Under the pieces are notes generated by a model. The model worked only from the letters and a program-made list of their open reading frames with translations. It ran no database searches and had not been told where the DNA came from. Source: Hansschlegelia zhihuaiae (GTDB lineage Bacteria > Pseudomonadota > Alphaproteobacteria > Rhizobiales > Methylopilaceae). Taken from it: DNA of 64,000 nt. The stretch covers positions 71,018 to 135,017 of the forward strand of contig NZ_RYFI01000002.1 in assembly GCF_004103825.1 (NCBI RefSeq), written 5' to 3'. The position numbers and the translations under genes are program-made. Positions within the stretch are counted from its first letter, which is position 1, and each line of letters starts with the position of its first letter. Positions 54,931 through 62,597 of this stretch are shown in pieces.

Positions 54931-55695
54931 CTAGGCGGGCGCCGCTCTCATGTTCGTGAGCATGGCTTCCACCACGGCCTTCGCATCTGCGAGTGCGGCG
55001 GGGTCGCGCGAGCGCAGCACCAGATTGGTGTTGAACCGGCCGCCCTCGGTGAACGGGTAGCTGCCGATCGTGACTCTCGGATGGGCGTTCTGGACGTCGC
55101 GGAGCGGGACCGCGATGTCGCCCTCCTTGGCGTCGGCGCGCAGCGTCACGCTTGCGACCGGGACGCCGGTCCGAAGCTGAGGGACGATGGTCTGGAGCAT
55201 CGCCTTCATGATCGAGGGCACGCCGGCCATGACGAAGACGTTCTCGAGCCGGAAGCCCGGCGCCTTTGAGACCGGGTTGTCGATCAGGTCGGCGCCGAAG
55301 GGGATTCTCGCCATCCGGAGCCGCCCCTCGTTGAGGTCGCCCGGATTGGGAAAGCGCTCCCGCAACATGGCGACTGCGCGCGGGTCGTGGTCGATGCCGA
55401 CCCCGAAGGCCGCGGCGACCGCGTCTGCTGTCTTGTCGTCATGCGTCGGGCCGATGCCGCCGGTCGTGAACACATAGGCGTTGCGGGCTCTCAGCGCGTT
55501 GAGCGCCTCGACGATCGCCTCCTCGACGTCGGAGACCACGCGAATCTCGGTGAGGTCGATCCCGATAGCCGTCATTGTCTCGGCGATGTGGCCGGAATTC
55601 GTGTCCTTGGTTCGGCCGGAAAGGATTTCGTCGCCGATCACGAGGATCGCGGCGGTGACGGGCGCTTCGTCTTGACCTTGGGGCATCGGCTTCAA
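54931..55695 (-). CDS. CinA N-terminal-type molybdopterin-binding domain protein (COG1058)
   Basis: A 254-residue protein consisting of the MoCF_biosynth/CinA N-terminal domain. Motifs are AAILVIGDEILSGRTKDTNS, FTTGGIGPTHDDKTADAVA, MAGVPSIMKAML and a C-terminal region with TIGSYPF. Full CinA also has a deamidase domain, which is absent here; alphaproteobacteria often encode it separately. The family is linked to NAD(P) repair (ADP-ribose pyrophosphatase) and related nucleotide clean-up, not to molybdenum itself. The start is at 55695 or the ATG at 55686, nearly equivalent. Confidence 0.88.
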   Translation of the reverse strand: MKPMPQGQDEAPVTAAILVIGDEILSGRTKDTNSGHIAETMTAIGIDLTEIRVVSDVEEAIVEALNALRARNAYVFTTGGIGPTHDDKTADAVAAAFGVGIDHDPRAVAMLRERFPNPGDLNEGRLRMARIPFGADLIDNPVSKAPGFRLENVFVMAGVPSIMKAMLQTIVPQLRTGVPVASVTLRADAKEGDIAVPLRDVQNAHPRVTIGSYPFTEGGRFNTNLVLRSRDPAALADAKAVVEAMLTNMRAAPA

Positions 55696-55784
55696 GTTCG
55701 GTTCGGGTTCGATCGTCGGCGGCGCCGCGAAGCTAGCGGAGCGCCGGGGCCGGGCAAGGCGACCGACGCCGCGGGGAGGCGAAA

Positions 55785-56186
55785 ATGAGGGCGCTGATCA
55801 ATATCGACGTGCCGGAGCTGAACGCCGCGACCGCCTTCTATGTCGCGGCCTTCGGGCTCGAGGTGACGCGCCGGATCGGGCAGGACGTCGTCGAGCTCTC
55901 GGGGCTCGGCGCAAATTTCTATCTGCTCGAGAAGCCGGAGGGCTCGCCGGCGCTGCCGGGAGGCCGCGCCCCGCGAAGCTACGTTCGACATTGGACGCCG
56001 GTGCATCTCGACCTCGTGGTCGAGGACGTCGAAGCCGCGCGCGACCGGGCGATCGCAGCCGGCGCGACGGTCGAACGCGACGTCGCGGACGTCGCCTACG
56101 GCCGGATCGCGATGCTGGCCGACCCATTCGGGCACGGCTTCTGCCTGATCGAGTTCAGGGGCCGCGGCTATGACGAGCCGGGGTGA
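55785..56186 (+). CDS. VOC (glyoxalase/bleomycin resistance-type) family protein
   Basis: A 133-residue vicinal-oxygen-chelate fold protein. Paired beta-alpha-beta-beta-beta modules are visible: LNAATAFYVAAFGLEVTRRI and VELSGLGANFYLLEK, then VHLDLVVEDVEAARDRAIAAG and GRIAMLADPFGHGFCLIEF. A metal-binding His in VHLDL and Glu near the end (LIEF) fit the fold. These proteins act as glyoxalases, dioxygenases or resistance proteins, and the function here cannot be told. It stands alone; a repeat region follows. Confidence 0.86.
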   Translation: MRALINIDVPELNAATAFYVAAFGLEVTRRIGQDVVELSGLGANFYLLEKPEGSPALPGGRAPRSYVRHWTPVHLDLVVEDVEAARDRAIAAGATVERDVADVAYGRIAMLADPFGHGFCLIEFRGRGYDEPG

Positions 56187-56230
56187 GGAAGGGCGGCCTC
56201 ATTGAGGCGCAACGCTGGCCACCCCTTTTC

Positions 56231-56372
56231 CAGCTTGCGGGAGAAGGTAAGGATGAGGGTGAGCGGCGGGGCCGTCCGCAAGAGGAGCCTTTCCGCGCGG
56301 GAAGCTCTCTTGCCTGAAAGCTCGGCGCTGACGCCCTCACCCCGACCCTCTCCCGCAGGCGGGAGAGGGGGG
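56231..56372. repeat. Inverted pair of intergenic palindromic elements
   Basis: Two imperfect copies face each other: GCGGGAGAAGGTAAGGATGA near 56237 and, in reverse complement, GCGGGAGAGGGTCGGGGTGA in the stretch near 56333-56358. The second also folds locally as CCTCTCCCGC-AGG-CGGGAGAGG. Such CCCTCTCCC/GGGAGAGGG elements are dispersed in many Hyphomicrobiales genomes. Here they fill the 200-bp gap between convergent genes and may act as terminator or mRNA stabiliser. Confidence 0.6.
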
Positions 56373-56387
56373 TAGGGACTGCCGAGG

Positions 56388-57875
56388 TCAGCGGCCGGCG
56401 GTGCGCTGCCCGCCATGGGCGCGGGGACGGTCTCCGCCCGGCTTGCCGCCGCGGCGGGGCTTCTGCATGAAGCCGGCCGACTTGAGGTCGCCGTCGCCGC
56501 GCGGGGCGCCGGCGGGCCGGGGCGCGCCGTCCTGGCGGTGGCGGGGCTGCCCGCCATGGGGGCGGCGCTGTTCTCCCGTCCCCTCGGCGGGACCGCCGTG
56601 CCGGCGATCGCCGCCATGGCGCTGCGGGCGGCCGCCCTGGCGGTGCTGATCGCCGGAACGGTGCTCCTGCGGGCCGTTCGGCCGGCGCGGGCCGCGGTTC
56701 GGCTTCTGCGAGGCCGCGCCGGCGCCCTCCGGCTCGGCCTTGCCGGCCTCGGAACGGCGGTCGGTCGACGGGATCGACTGCTTGATGAGACGCTCGATGT
56801 CACGGAGATAGGCGCGCTCGTCATTGGCGACGAGCGAGACCGCGAGGCCCGCCGCGCCGGCGCGCGCCGTGCGGCCGATGCGGTGGACGTAGGATTCCGG
56901 CACGTTCGGGATGTCGTGGTTCACCACATGGGTGACGCCGTCGACGTCGATGCCGCGGGCGGCGATATCGGTCGCGACCAGCACCTTGATGTGGCCGGTG
57001 CGGAACGCGCCGAGGGCGCGCTCGCGCTGCGGCTGGCTCTTGTTGCCGTGGATCGCCGCGGCGTTGATCCCGTCCTGCTCGAGCTGGCGCACGACCTTGT
57101 CGGCGCCGTGCTTGGTGCGGGTGAAGATGAGCGCCCGGCCGAGCTCGGGGCTCTTCAGGATCTCGGTCAGCACCGCGCGCTTGCCGGACTGCTCGACGAA
57201 CACGACCGACTGTTCGACGCGGTCGGCGGTCTTGGCGACGGGCGTCACCGCGACCATCGCCGGATCGGTCAGCATCGCATCGGCGAGGTCCTTGATGGTC
57301 TTCGGCATGGTGGCCGAGAAGAACAGCGTCTGCCGGCGATGCGGCAGCATCGGGATGATGCGGCGGATCGCGTGGATGAAGCCGAGGTCGAGCATCTGGT
57401 CGGCCTCATCGAGCACGAAGTGTTCGACCTGGTCGAGGCGAAGCATCTTGCCGTCGACATGGTCGAGCAGGCGGCCGGGGGTCGCGACCAGGATGTCGAC
57501 GCCGCCCGCGAGCTTGCGGATCTGCGGGCCGGCCGCGACGCCGCCGAACACGATCGCGACCGAGAGGTTCAGGTTGCGACCGTAGGAGCGGAAGCTCTCG
57601 GCGATCTGGGTGGCGAGCTCGCGGGTCGGCGACAGCACGAGCGCCCGGCAGCCGCGGCGCGGCGCCATGCGCGGGTTCTTCACCAGCTGCTCGATGATCG
57701 GCAGCGCGAAGGCCGCGGTCTTGCCGGTGCCGGTCTGGGCGATGCCCATCAGGTCACGGCCGGCGAGAACGGTCGGGATCGCCTGCGCCTGGATCGGGGT
57801 GGGGCTCTCGTAGCCGTCCGCCGCCAGCGCCTTGAGCACGGGCTGGGAGAGGCCGAGGTCGGTGAATTGGGTCAA
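56388..57875 (-). CDS. DEAD-box RNA helicase (RhlE-like)
   Basis: A 495-residue ATP-dependent RNA helicase. The nine motifs are clear: Q motif FTDLGLSQPVLKAL, motif I AQTGTGKT, Ia SPTRELA, TPGRLLD, motif II VLDEADQM, motif III SATMP, IV ALIFTRTKHGA, V ATDIAARGIDV and VI HRIGRTARAG. The C-terminal ~110 residues are a basic Gly/Arg/Pro/Gln tail that probably binds RNA. This type acts in ribosome assembly, mRNA decay or cold adaptation. Start at 57875. The 266-bp region between it and pgi has no supported gene. Confidence 0.95.
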   Translation of the reverse strand: MTQFTDLGLSQPVLKALAADGYESPTPIQAQAIPTVLAGRDLMGIAQTGTGKTAAFALPIIEQLVKNPRMAPRRGCRALVLSPTRELATQIAESFRSYGRNLNLSVAIVFGGVAAGPQIRKLAGGVDILVATPGRLLDHVDGKMLRLDQVEHFVLDEADQMLDLGFIHAIRRIIPMLPHRRQTLFFSATMPKTIKDLADAMLTDPAMVAVTPVAKTADRVEQSVVFVEQSGKRAVLTEILKSPELGRALIFTRTKHGADKVVRQLEQDGINAAAIHGNKSQPQRERALGAFRTGHIKVLVATDIAARGIDVDGVTHVVNHDIPNVPESYVHRIGRTARAGAAGLAVSLVANDERAYLRDIERLIKQSIPSTDRRSEAGKAEPEGAGAASQKPNRGPRRPNGPQEHRSGDQHRQGGRPQRHGGDRRHGGPAEGTGEQRRPHGGQPRHRQDGAPRPAGAPRGDGDLKSAGFMQKPRRGGKPGGDRPRAHGGQRTAGR

Positions 57876-58141
57876 GTTTCTTGTCTTTCGGATACAGCCA
57901 TGGGCCCGCGCGACGTCCCTTGGGGCGCGCAGGCGTAGCGGGTGCGTGTGAGACGCGCCCCGCGTGATCTGGGCTGTCGATGATCGGGTTCGTGGGCGTT
58001 CGGCAGGTCCTGAAGGTCAGGTGTCACGCGGCCGAACGCGGGTGGGCGCACCATGGATGCGACGCTTGAGACATGTCGGCGGGCGACGGAAAAGTCAAGC
58101 CTTTAGGACAACATGGCCGGCGGACCAGCTGCTTGCGCCGT

Positions 58142-59785
58142 TCACGATTCCCTTTGCAGCTTGGCCAGATGCTCCACGAGCCCCTTGGTCGAGCCGTCGA
58201 GCCCGTCGGTCGCGACCTCGCCCTTGACCACGGGGATGAGCCGGCTCGCGAGTTCCTTGCCGAGCTCGACGCCCCACTGGTCGAAAGAGTTGATCCCCCA
58301 AATCGTCCCCTGCACGAACACTTTGTGCTCGTAGAGCGCGATCAGCTGGCCGAGAGTGCGCGGGTCGAGCATGCGGTAGGCGATCGCGCAGGTGGGACGC
58401 GAGCCTGGAAAGGTCTTGTGCGGGGCGAGCCGCAAGGCCTCCGCCTCGTGCTTGCCGGACTTGCGCAGGATCTCGGCCGCCTCCTCGGTCGTGCGGCCGC
58501 GCATGAAGGCCTCGCCCTGCGCGAGGGCGTTCGCAAGCAGCATGGCGTGCTGGTCGCCGACCTGCTCATGGGGAACAGCCGCCATCAGAATGTCGGCCGG
58601 CACGACATCCGTGCCCTGATGGAGCAGCTGGTAGAAGGCGTGCTGGCCGTTGGTGCCGGGCTCGCCCCAGACGACAGGCCCCGTGCGGCTCGTGACGGCT
58701 GAGCCGTCGCGCGTCACCGACTTGCCGTTCGACTCCATGTCGAGCTGCTGGAGATAGGCCGGAAAGCGCGCAAGCCGCTGGTCGTAGGGCAGCACCGCAT
58801 GGCTCGGCCAGCCACAGACATTGCGGTGCCAGACGCCGACCATGCCCATCAGCGCCGGGATGTTCTTCTCGAGCGGCGCCTGCCGGAAATGCTCGTCGAC
58901 CTCATAGGCGCCGTCGAGGAAGGCCTGGAAGTTGTCGGCGCCGATCAGGATCTCGAAGGAGAGGCCGATCACGGACCACAGCGAATAGCGGCCCCCGACC
59001 CAGTCCCAGAAACGAAACATGCGCTCGGTGTCCATGCCGAAGGCCGAGACGGCCTCCGTATTGGTCGAGATCGCCGCGAAATGCGCCGCGACCGCTTCCT
59101 CCCCCAGCGCCTCGACCAGCCAGGCGCGGGCGGCGCGGGCGTTCGCCATGGTCTCGAGCGTCGTGAAGGTCTTGGAGGCGACGAGGACGAGCGTCCTTGC
59201 CGGGTCGAGGCCCTGCAGCGTGTCGGCGATGTGGGCGCCGTCGACATTCGAGACGAAATGGCCCTTGAGGCCCTCCTGGGCATAAGGCGAGAGCGCAAGA
59301 GCCGCCATAGCAGGCCCAAGGTCCGAGCCGCCGATGCCGATATTAACGATGTCGGTGAACCGTTCGCCGGTCGCGCCGACGAGCGCGCCGGAGCGGACGG
59401 CCTCGGCGAAGTCCGCGGCCTTGGCGCGCTCGGCCAGCACCTCGGGCATCACGTCGCGCCCGTCGACGACGATCTTCGCGCCCGCCGGCGCGCGGAGCGC
59501 GGTGTGGAGCACGGCGCGGCCTTCGGTGGTGTTAATCTTCTCGCCCGCGAACATCGCGTCGCGCCGGCCCTCGACGTCGCAGGCGCGAGCGAGCTTGATG
59601 AGCAGGCCCAGCGTGTCGGCCGTCACATGCGTCTTGGAGAAGTCGTAGAGCAGATCGTCGAGCGCGACCGAGAAGCGCCCGAAGCGATGCGGGTCGGCGG
59701 CGAACAGCTCGCGCAGCGTGACGTGCTCGGTCTCGCGGCGATGCGCGGCGAGACGGTCGAGAACGGCGTCGCGGGCGGCGGTCAT
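58142..59785 (-). CDS. pgi: Glucose-6-phosphate isomerase
   Basis: A 547-residue sugar isomerase converting glucose-6-phosphate to fructose-6-phosphate. Family motifs visible are IVNIGIGGSDLGPAMA, VASKTFTTLETMANA, FDWG-type FRFWDWVGGRYSLWSVIG, GEPGTNGQHAFYQLLHQG (active-site Glu and His) and NSFDQWGVELGK near the C terminus. It is the last gene of the zwf-pgl-edd-pgi row on the minus strand, separated from edd by 249 bases full of palindromes. It links the Entner-Doudoroff route with gluconeogenesis and cell-envelope sugar synthesis. Confidence 0.96.
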   Translation of the reverse strand: MTAARDAVLDRLAAHRRETEHVTLRELFAADPHRFGRFSVALDDLLYDFSKTHVTADTLGLLIKLARACDVEGRRDAMFAGEKINTTEGRAVLHTALRAPAGAKIVVDGRDVMPEVLAERAKAADFAEAVRSGALVGATGERFTDIVNIGIGGSDLGPAMAALALSPYAQEGLKGHFVSNVDGAHIADTLQGLDPARTLVLVASKTFTTLETMANARAARAWLVEALGEEAVAAHFAAISTNTEAVSAFGMDTERMFRFWDWVGGRYSLWSVIGLSFEILIGADNFQAFLDGAYEVDEHFRQAPLEKNIPALMGMVGVWHRNVCGWPSHAVLPYDQRLARFPAYLQQLDMESNGKSVTRDGSAVTSRTGPVVWGEPGTNGQHAFYQLLHQGTDVVPADILMAAVPHEQVGDQHAMLLANALAQGEAFMRGRTTEEAAEILRKSGKHEAEALRLAPHKTFPGSRPTCAIAYRMLDPRTLGQLIALYEHKVFVQGTIWGINSFDQWGVELGKELASRLIPVVKGEVATDGLDGSTKGLVEHLAKLQRES

Positions 59786-59808
59786 GTGTGGGCTCCGCAG
59801 ATGGCGTC

Positions 59809-60023
59809 GTCCCGGACGCGGCGAAGCCGCGAGCCGGGACCGCGCCGGAAGATAGGCGCATGAGATGCTTCGTCATGGTCCGGCTTGACCGGACCATCCA
59901 TAGACGACGCGAGCTCGACGCCGACCATGGGTCCTCCGGTCAAGCCGGAGGACGACGGGCGGCGTTTCCGGCGCTTGGTCCGGATAACGATCCCGGCTCG
60001 ACCGCTTCGCCGCCGTCCGGGAT
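59809..60023. repeat. Cluster of four palindromes between edd and pgi
   Basis: Four hairpins lie in 215 bases: GTCCCGG/CCGGGAC enclosing CGCGGC-GAA-GCCGCG (59809-59840); ATGGTCCGG-CTTGA-CCGGACCAT (59875-59897); GTCCTCCGG-TCAAG-CCGGAGGAC (59931-59953), whose loop is the reverse complement of the previous one; and ATCCCGG/CCGGGAT (59990-60023). They look like dispersed rhizobial REP-type elements. They may shield the edd 3' end or attenuate reading into pgi. Confidence 0.7.
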
Positions 60024-60034
60024 GACGGGCGACT

Positions 60035-61843
60035 TCAAATCGCGCTCGCGCCCTGTTCGGCCGAACTGACCAGTGATCGGAAGCCGGCGAACAAATTGCG
60101 GCCCATGCCGAATTGCGGCTCGGTCTCCTCGCGCGCCTGATCGCGGGCCGCTAGCTCCTCGGCGGGAAGCCGCACCTGCAACACGCCATGGACCGCGTCG
60201 ACGCGCACCAGGTCGCCGTCGCGGATGCGCCCGATCGGGCCGCCGTCGGCGGCCTCGGGCGTCACATGGATCGCGGCCGGCACCTTGCCGGAGGCGCCCG
60301 ACATCCGGCCGTCGGTGACGAGCGCCACCTTGTGCCCGCGCTTCTGGAGCACGGCGAGCGAGGGCGTCAGCCGGTGGAGCTCCGGCATGCCGTTGGCCTT
60401 GGGCCCCTGGAACCTCACCACGGCGACGACGTCGCGGTCGAGCTCGCCGGCGCGGAACGCGGCCTCGAGATCGTCCTGGTTCGAGAACACCCGGGCGGGC
60501 GCCTCGATGACCCATCGGTCCTCCTCGACGGCCGAAACCTTGATGACGGCGCGGCCGAGATTGCCGTCCAGCACCTTGAGGCCGCCCTCGGGCTGGAACG
60601 GCGTCTTGACCGGCCGCAGCACGCTCTCGTCGCCCGAGGCGTCGGCGATCGGCCTCCAGACGATCTCGCCTTCGACGAGCCTCGGCTCCTTCTCGTAGTC
60701 CGCGAGCCCCGTCCCCATCACGGTCAGCACGTCGTCGTGCAGCAGGCCCGCGCCGCGCAGCTCCTTGATCAGGTAGGACATGCCGCCGGCTGCGTGGAAA
60801 TGGTTCACGTCGGCCGAGCCGTTCGGATAGATGCGGCAGAGCAGCGGGGTGGCGGCCGAGAGCCGGTCGAAATCGTCCCAGGTGAGCGTGATGCCGGCCG
60901 CCTTCGCCATAGCCACCAGATGGATCGCGTGGTTGGTCGAGCCGCCGGTAGCGTTTAGCCCGACGATGCCGTTCACGAACGCCTTTTCGTTGAGGATCTG
61001 GCCGACGGGCGCGTAGCCGTTGCCTGACCGCGTGATGGCGAGCGCCTGGTTGACCGCGGCGCGGGTCAGCGCGTCGCGCAAGGGCGTGTTGGGCGGCACG
61101 AAGCTCGCGCCGGGCAAATGCAGCCCCATGATCTCCATCAGCATCTGGTTGGAGTTCGCGGTGCCGTAGAAGGTGCAGGTGCCGGGCGAGTGGTAGCTCG
61201 CGGACTCCGACTCGAGCAGTTCGGCGCGGCCGACCTTGCCCTCGGCGTAGAGCTGCCGGACATGGCCCTTCTCGTCGTTGGAGATGCCGGTCGGCATCGG
61301 GCCGGAGGGCACGAACACCGCCGGCAGATGCCCGAAGGCGAGAGCGCCGATGACGAGGCCCGGCACGATCTTGTCGCAGATGCCGAGATAGAGCGCGGCG
61401 TCGAACATGTCGTGCGACAGCGCGACCGCCGTCGACATCGCGATCACGTCGCGGGAGAACAGCGAGAGCTCCATGCCGAGCCGGCCTTGCGTGACGCCGT
61501 CGCACATCGCCGGCACGCCGCCCGCGACCTGCGCCACCGCCCCGACCTCGCGCGCGGCCTGCCGGATGAGATCGGGGAAGCGCTCATAGGGCTGGTGGGC
61601 CGAGAGCATGTCGTTATAGGCGGTGACGATCCCGACATTCGGGACCGCCTGGCCCTTCAGCGCCGCCTTGTCGTGCGCGCCGCAGCCCGCGAAGCCGTGG
61701 GCGAGATTGCCGCAGGACAGCGCCGCCCGGTGCGGGCCCTCGGCCGCGGCCTTCTCGACGCTGGAGAGGTAGCGCGCGCGGCCCTCGCGCGAGCGGGCGA
61801 CGATCGCCTCCGTCACGTCTGCGATGCGGGCGTCGAGCGTCAT
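60035..61843 (-). CDS. edd: Phosphogluconate dehydratase (Entner-Doudoroff)
   Basis: A 602-residue iron-sulphur dehydratase of the IlvD/Edd family converting 6-phosphogluconate to 2-keto-3-deoxy-6-phosphogluconate. Cluster cysteines are in [22 protein letters not shown] and [34 protein letters not shown] and the C-terminal [20 protein letters not shown] are typical. Length matches Edd rather than IlvD. It is 37 bases after pgl and clearly part of the operon. The Eda aldolase gene is not in the window. Confidence 0.97.
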   Translation of the reverse strand: MTLDARIADVTEAIVARSREGRARYLSSVEKAAAEGPHRAALSCGNLAHGFAGCGAHDKAALKGQAVPNVGIVTAYNDMLSAHQPYERFPDLIRQAAREVGAVAQVAGGVPAMCDGVTQGRLGMELSLFSRDVIAMSTAVALSHDMFDAALYLGICDKIVPGLVIGALAFGHLPAVFVPSGPMPTGISNDEKGHVRQLYAEGKVGRAELLESESASYHSPGTCTFYGTANSNQMLMEIMGLHLPGASFVPPNTPLRDALTRAAVNQALAITRSGNGYAPVGQILNEKAFVNGIVGLNATGGSTNHAIHLVAMAKAAGITLTWDDFDRLSAATPLLCRIYPNGSADVNHFHAAGGMSYLIKELRGAGLLHDDVLTVMGTGLADYEKEPRLVEGEIVWRPIADASGDESVLRPVKTPFQPEGGLKVLDGNLGRAVIKVSAVEEDRWVIEAPARVFSNQDDLEAAFRAGELDRDVVAVVRFQGPKANGMPELHRLTPSLAVLQKRGHKVALVTDGRMSGASGKVPAAIHVTPEAADGGPIGRIRDGDLVRVDAVHGVLQVRLPAEELAARDQAREETEPQFGMGRNLFAGFRSLVSSAEQGASAI

Positions 61844-61880
61844 CGATCAGCTCCCAAGCTTGGCGAATGTAGGAAGCGCC

Positions 61881-62597
61881 TCAGGGCGCCCATGCCACCT
61901 CGAGCGGTTCGCGCGCGTTCCGGATCACGGCGCGGATCGGCATCTGCAGAGGATCGTCGCCCGCAAGCGCTTCGTCGAGCACCCTTTTCTTCGCCTCGCC
62001 CTCGACATGCAGCACGAGCTTCTTCGCGGCGAGCAGAACGGGCAGCGTCAGCGTGATTCGGGGCTCGATCGCGGCCTTCGCGCGCATCGGTAGGACGAGC
62101 GCCTTGCCGGTTGGGTCGATCGCGTCCTCGAGACGGTCGCCGCCGGGGAAGAAGGAGGCGGTGTGACCATCGTCGCCCATGCCCAGCACCGCGACGGTGA
62201 GCGGGCCGGAAAGGTCGGCGACCCGCTGCTGGACCTCGGGCAGGGCGCCCTCCGGCGAATTTGCGTCGATGAAGAGCGGGACGAAGCGCGCGCGCGCGGC
62301 CTCGTTCCAGAGCAGGTGCTCCTGGACGAGGCGCGCGTTCGAGCGCTCCTCGGTGTCCGGAACCCAGCGCTCGTCGACCAGCGTGACGGTCACCGACTCC
62401 CAGTCGAGCTCCGCCTTCGACAGCGCATGGAAGAACAGTTTGGGCGTCGATCCGCCCGAGACCGCGAGCGTCGCCTCGCCGCCGTCGCCGATGGCGTTGC
62501 GCAGCGCCTCCGCGACCTCTTCGGCGAGAGCGCTCGCGAGCGCCTCCCGGTCGGGGAACGTCCGCAGGTTGATCTTGAGGCTATCGCCGTCGCTCAC
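61881..62597 (-). CDS. pgl: 6-phosphogluconolactonase
   Basis: A 238-residue lactonase of the SugarP-isomerase fold, hydrolysing 6-phosphogluconolactone made by Zwf. Visible motifs are TLAVSGGSTPKLFFHAL, VTLVDERWVPDTEERSNARL and VAVLGMGDDGHTASFFPGGD, all diagnostic of the Pgl (DevB) type. Its start overlaps the zwf stop (TGA/ATG within 62594-62597), so translation is coupled. No signal peptide. It completes the oxidative steps feeding Edd. Confidence 0.96.
   Translation of the reverse strand: MSDGDSLKINLRTFPDREALASALAEEVAEALRNAIGDGGEATLAVSGGSTPKLFFHALSKAELDWESVTVTLVDERWVPDTEERSNARLVQEHLLWNEAARARFVPLFIDANSPEGALPEVQQRVADLSGPLTVAVLGMGDDGHTASFFPGGDRLEDAIDPTGKALVLPMRAKAAIEPRITLTLPVLLAAKKLVLHVEGEAKKRVLDEALAGDDPLQMPIRAVIRNAREPLEVAWAP

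Noticed and set aside
54931-55695. Molybdenum cofactor gene (MoaB/MogA) linked to moeA
   Set aside because: The motifs match the CinA N-terminal/COG1058 group, and the gene is 48 kb from moeA with no other Mo genes nearby.
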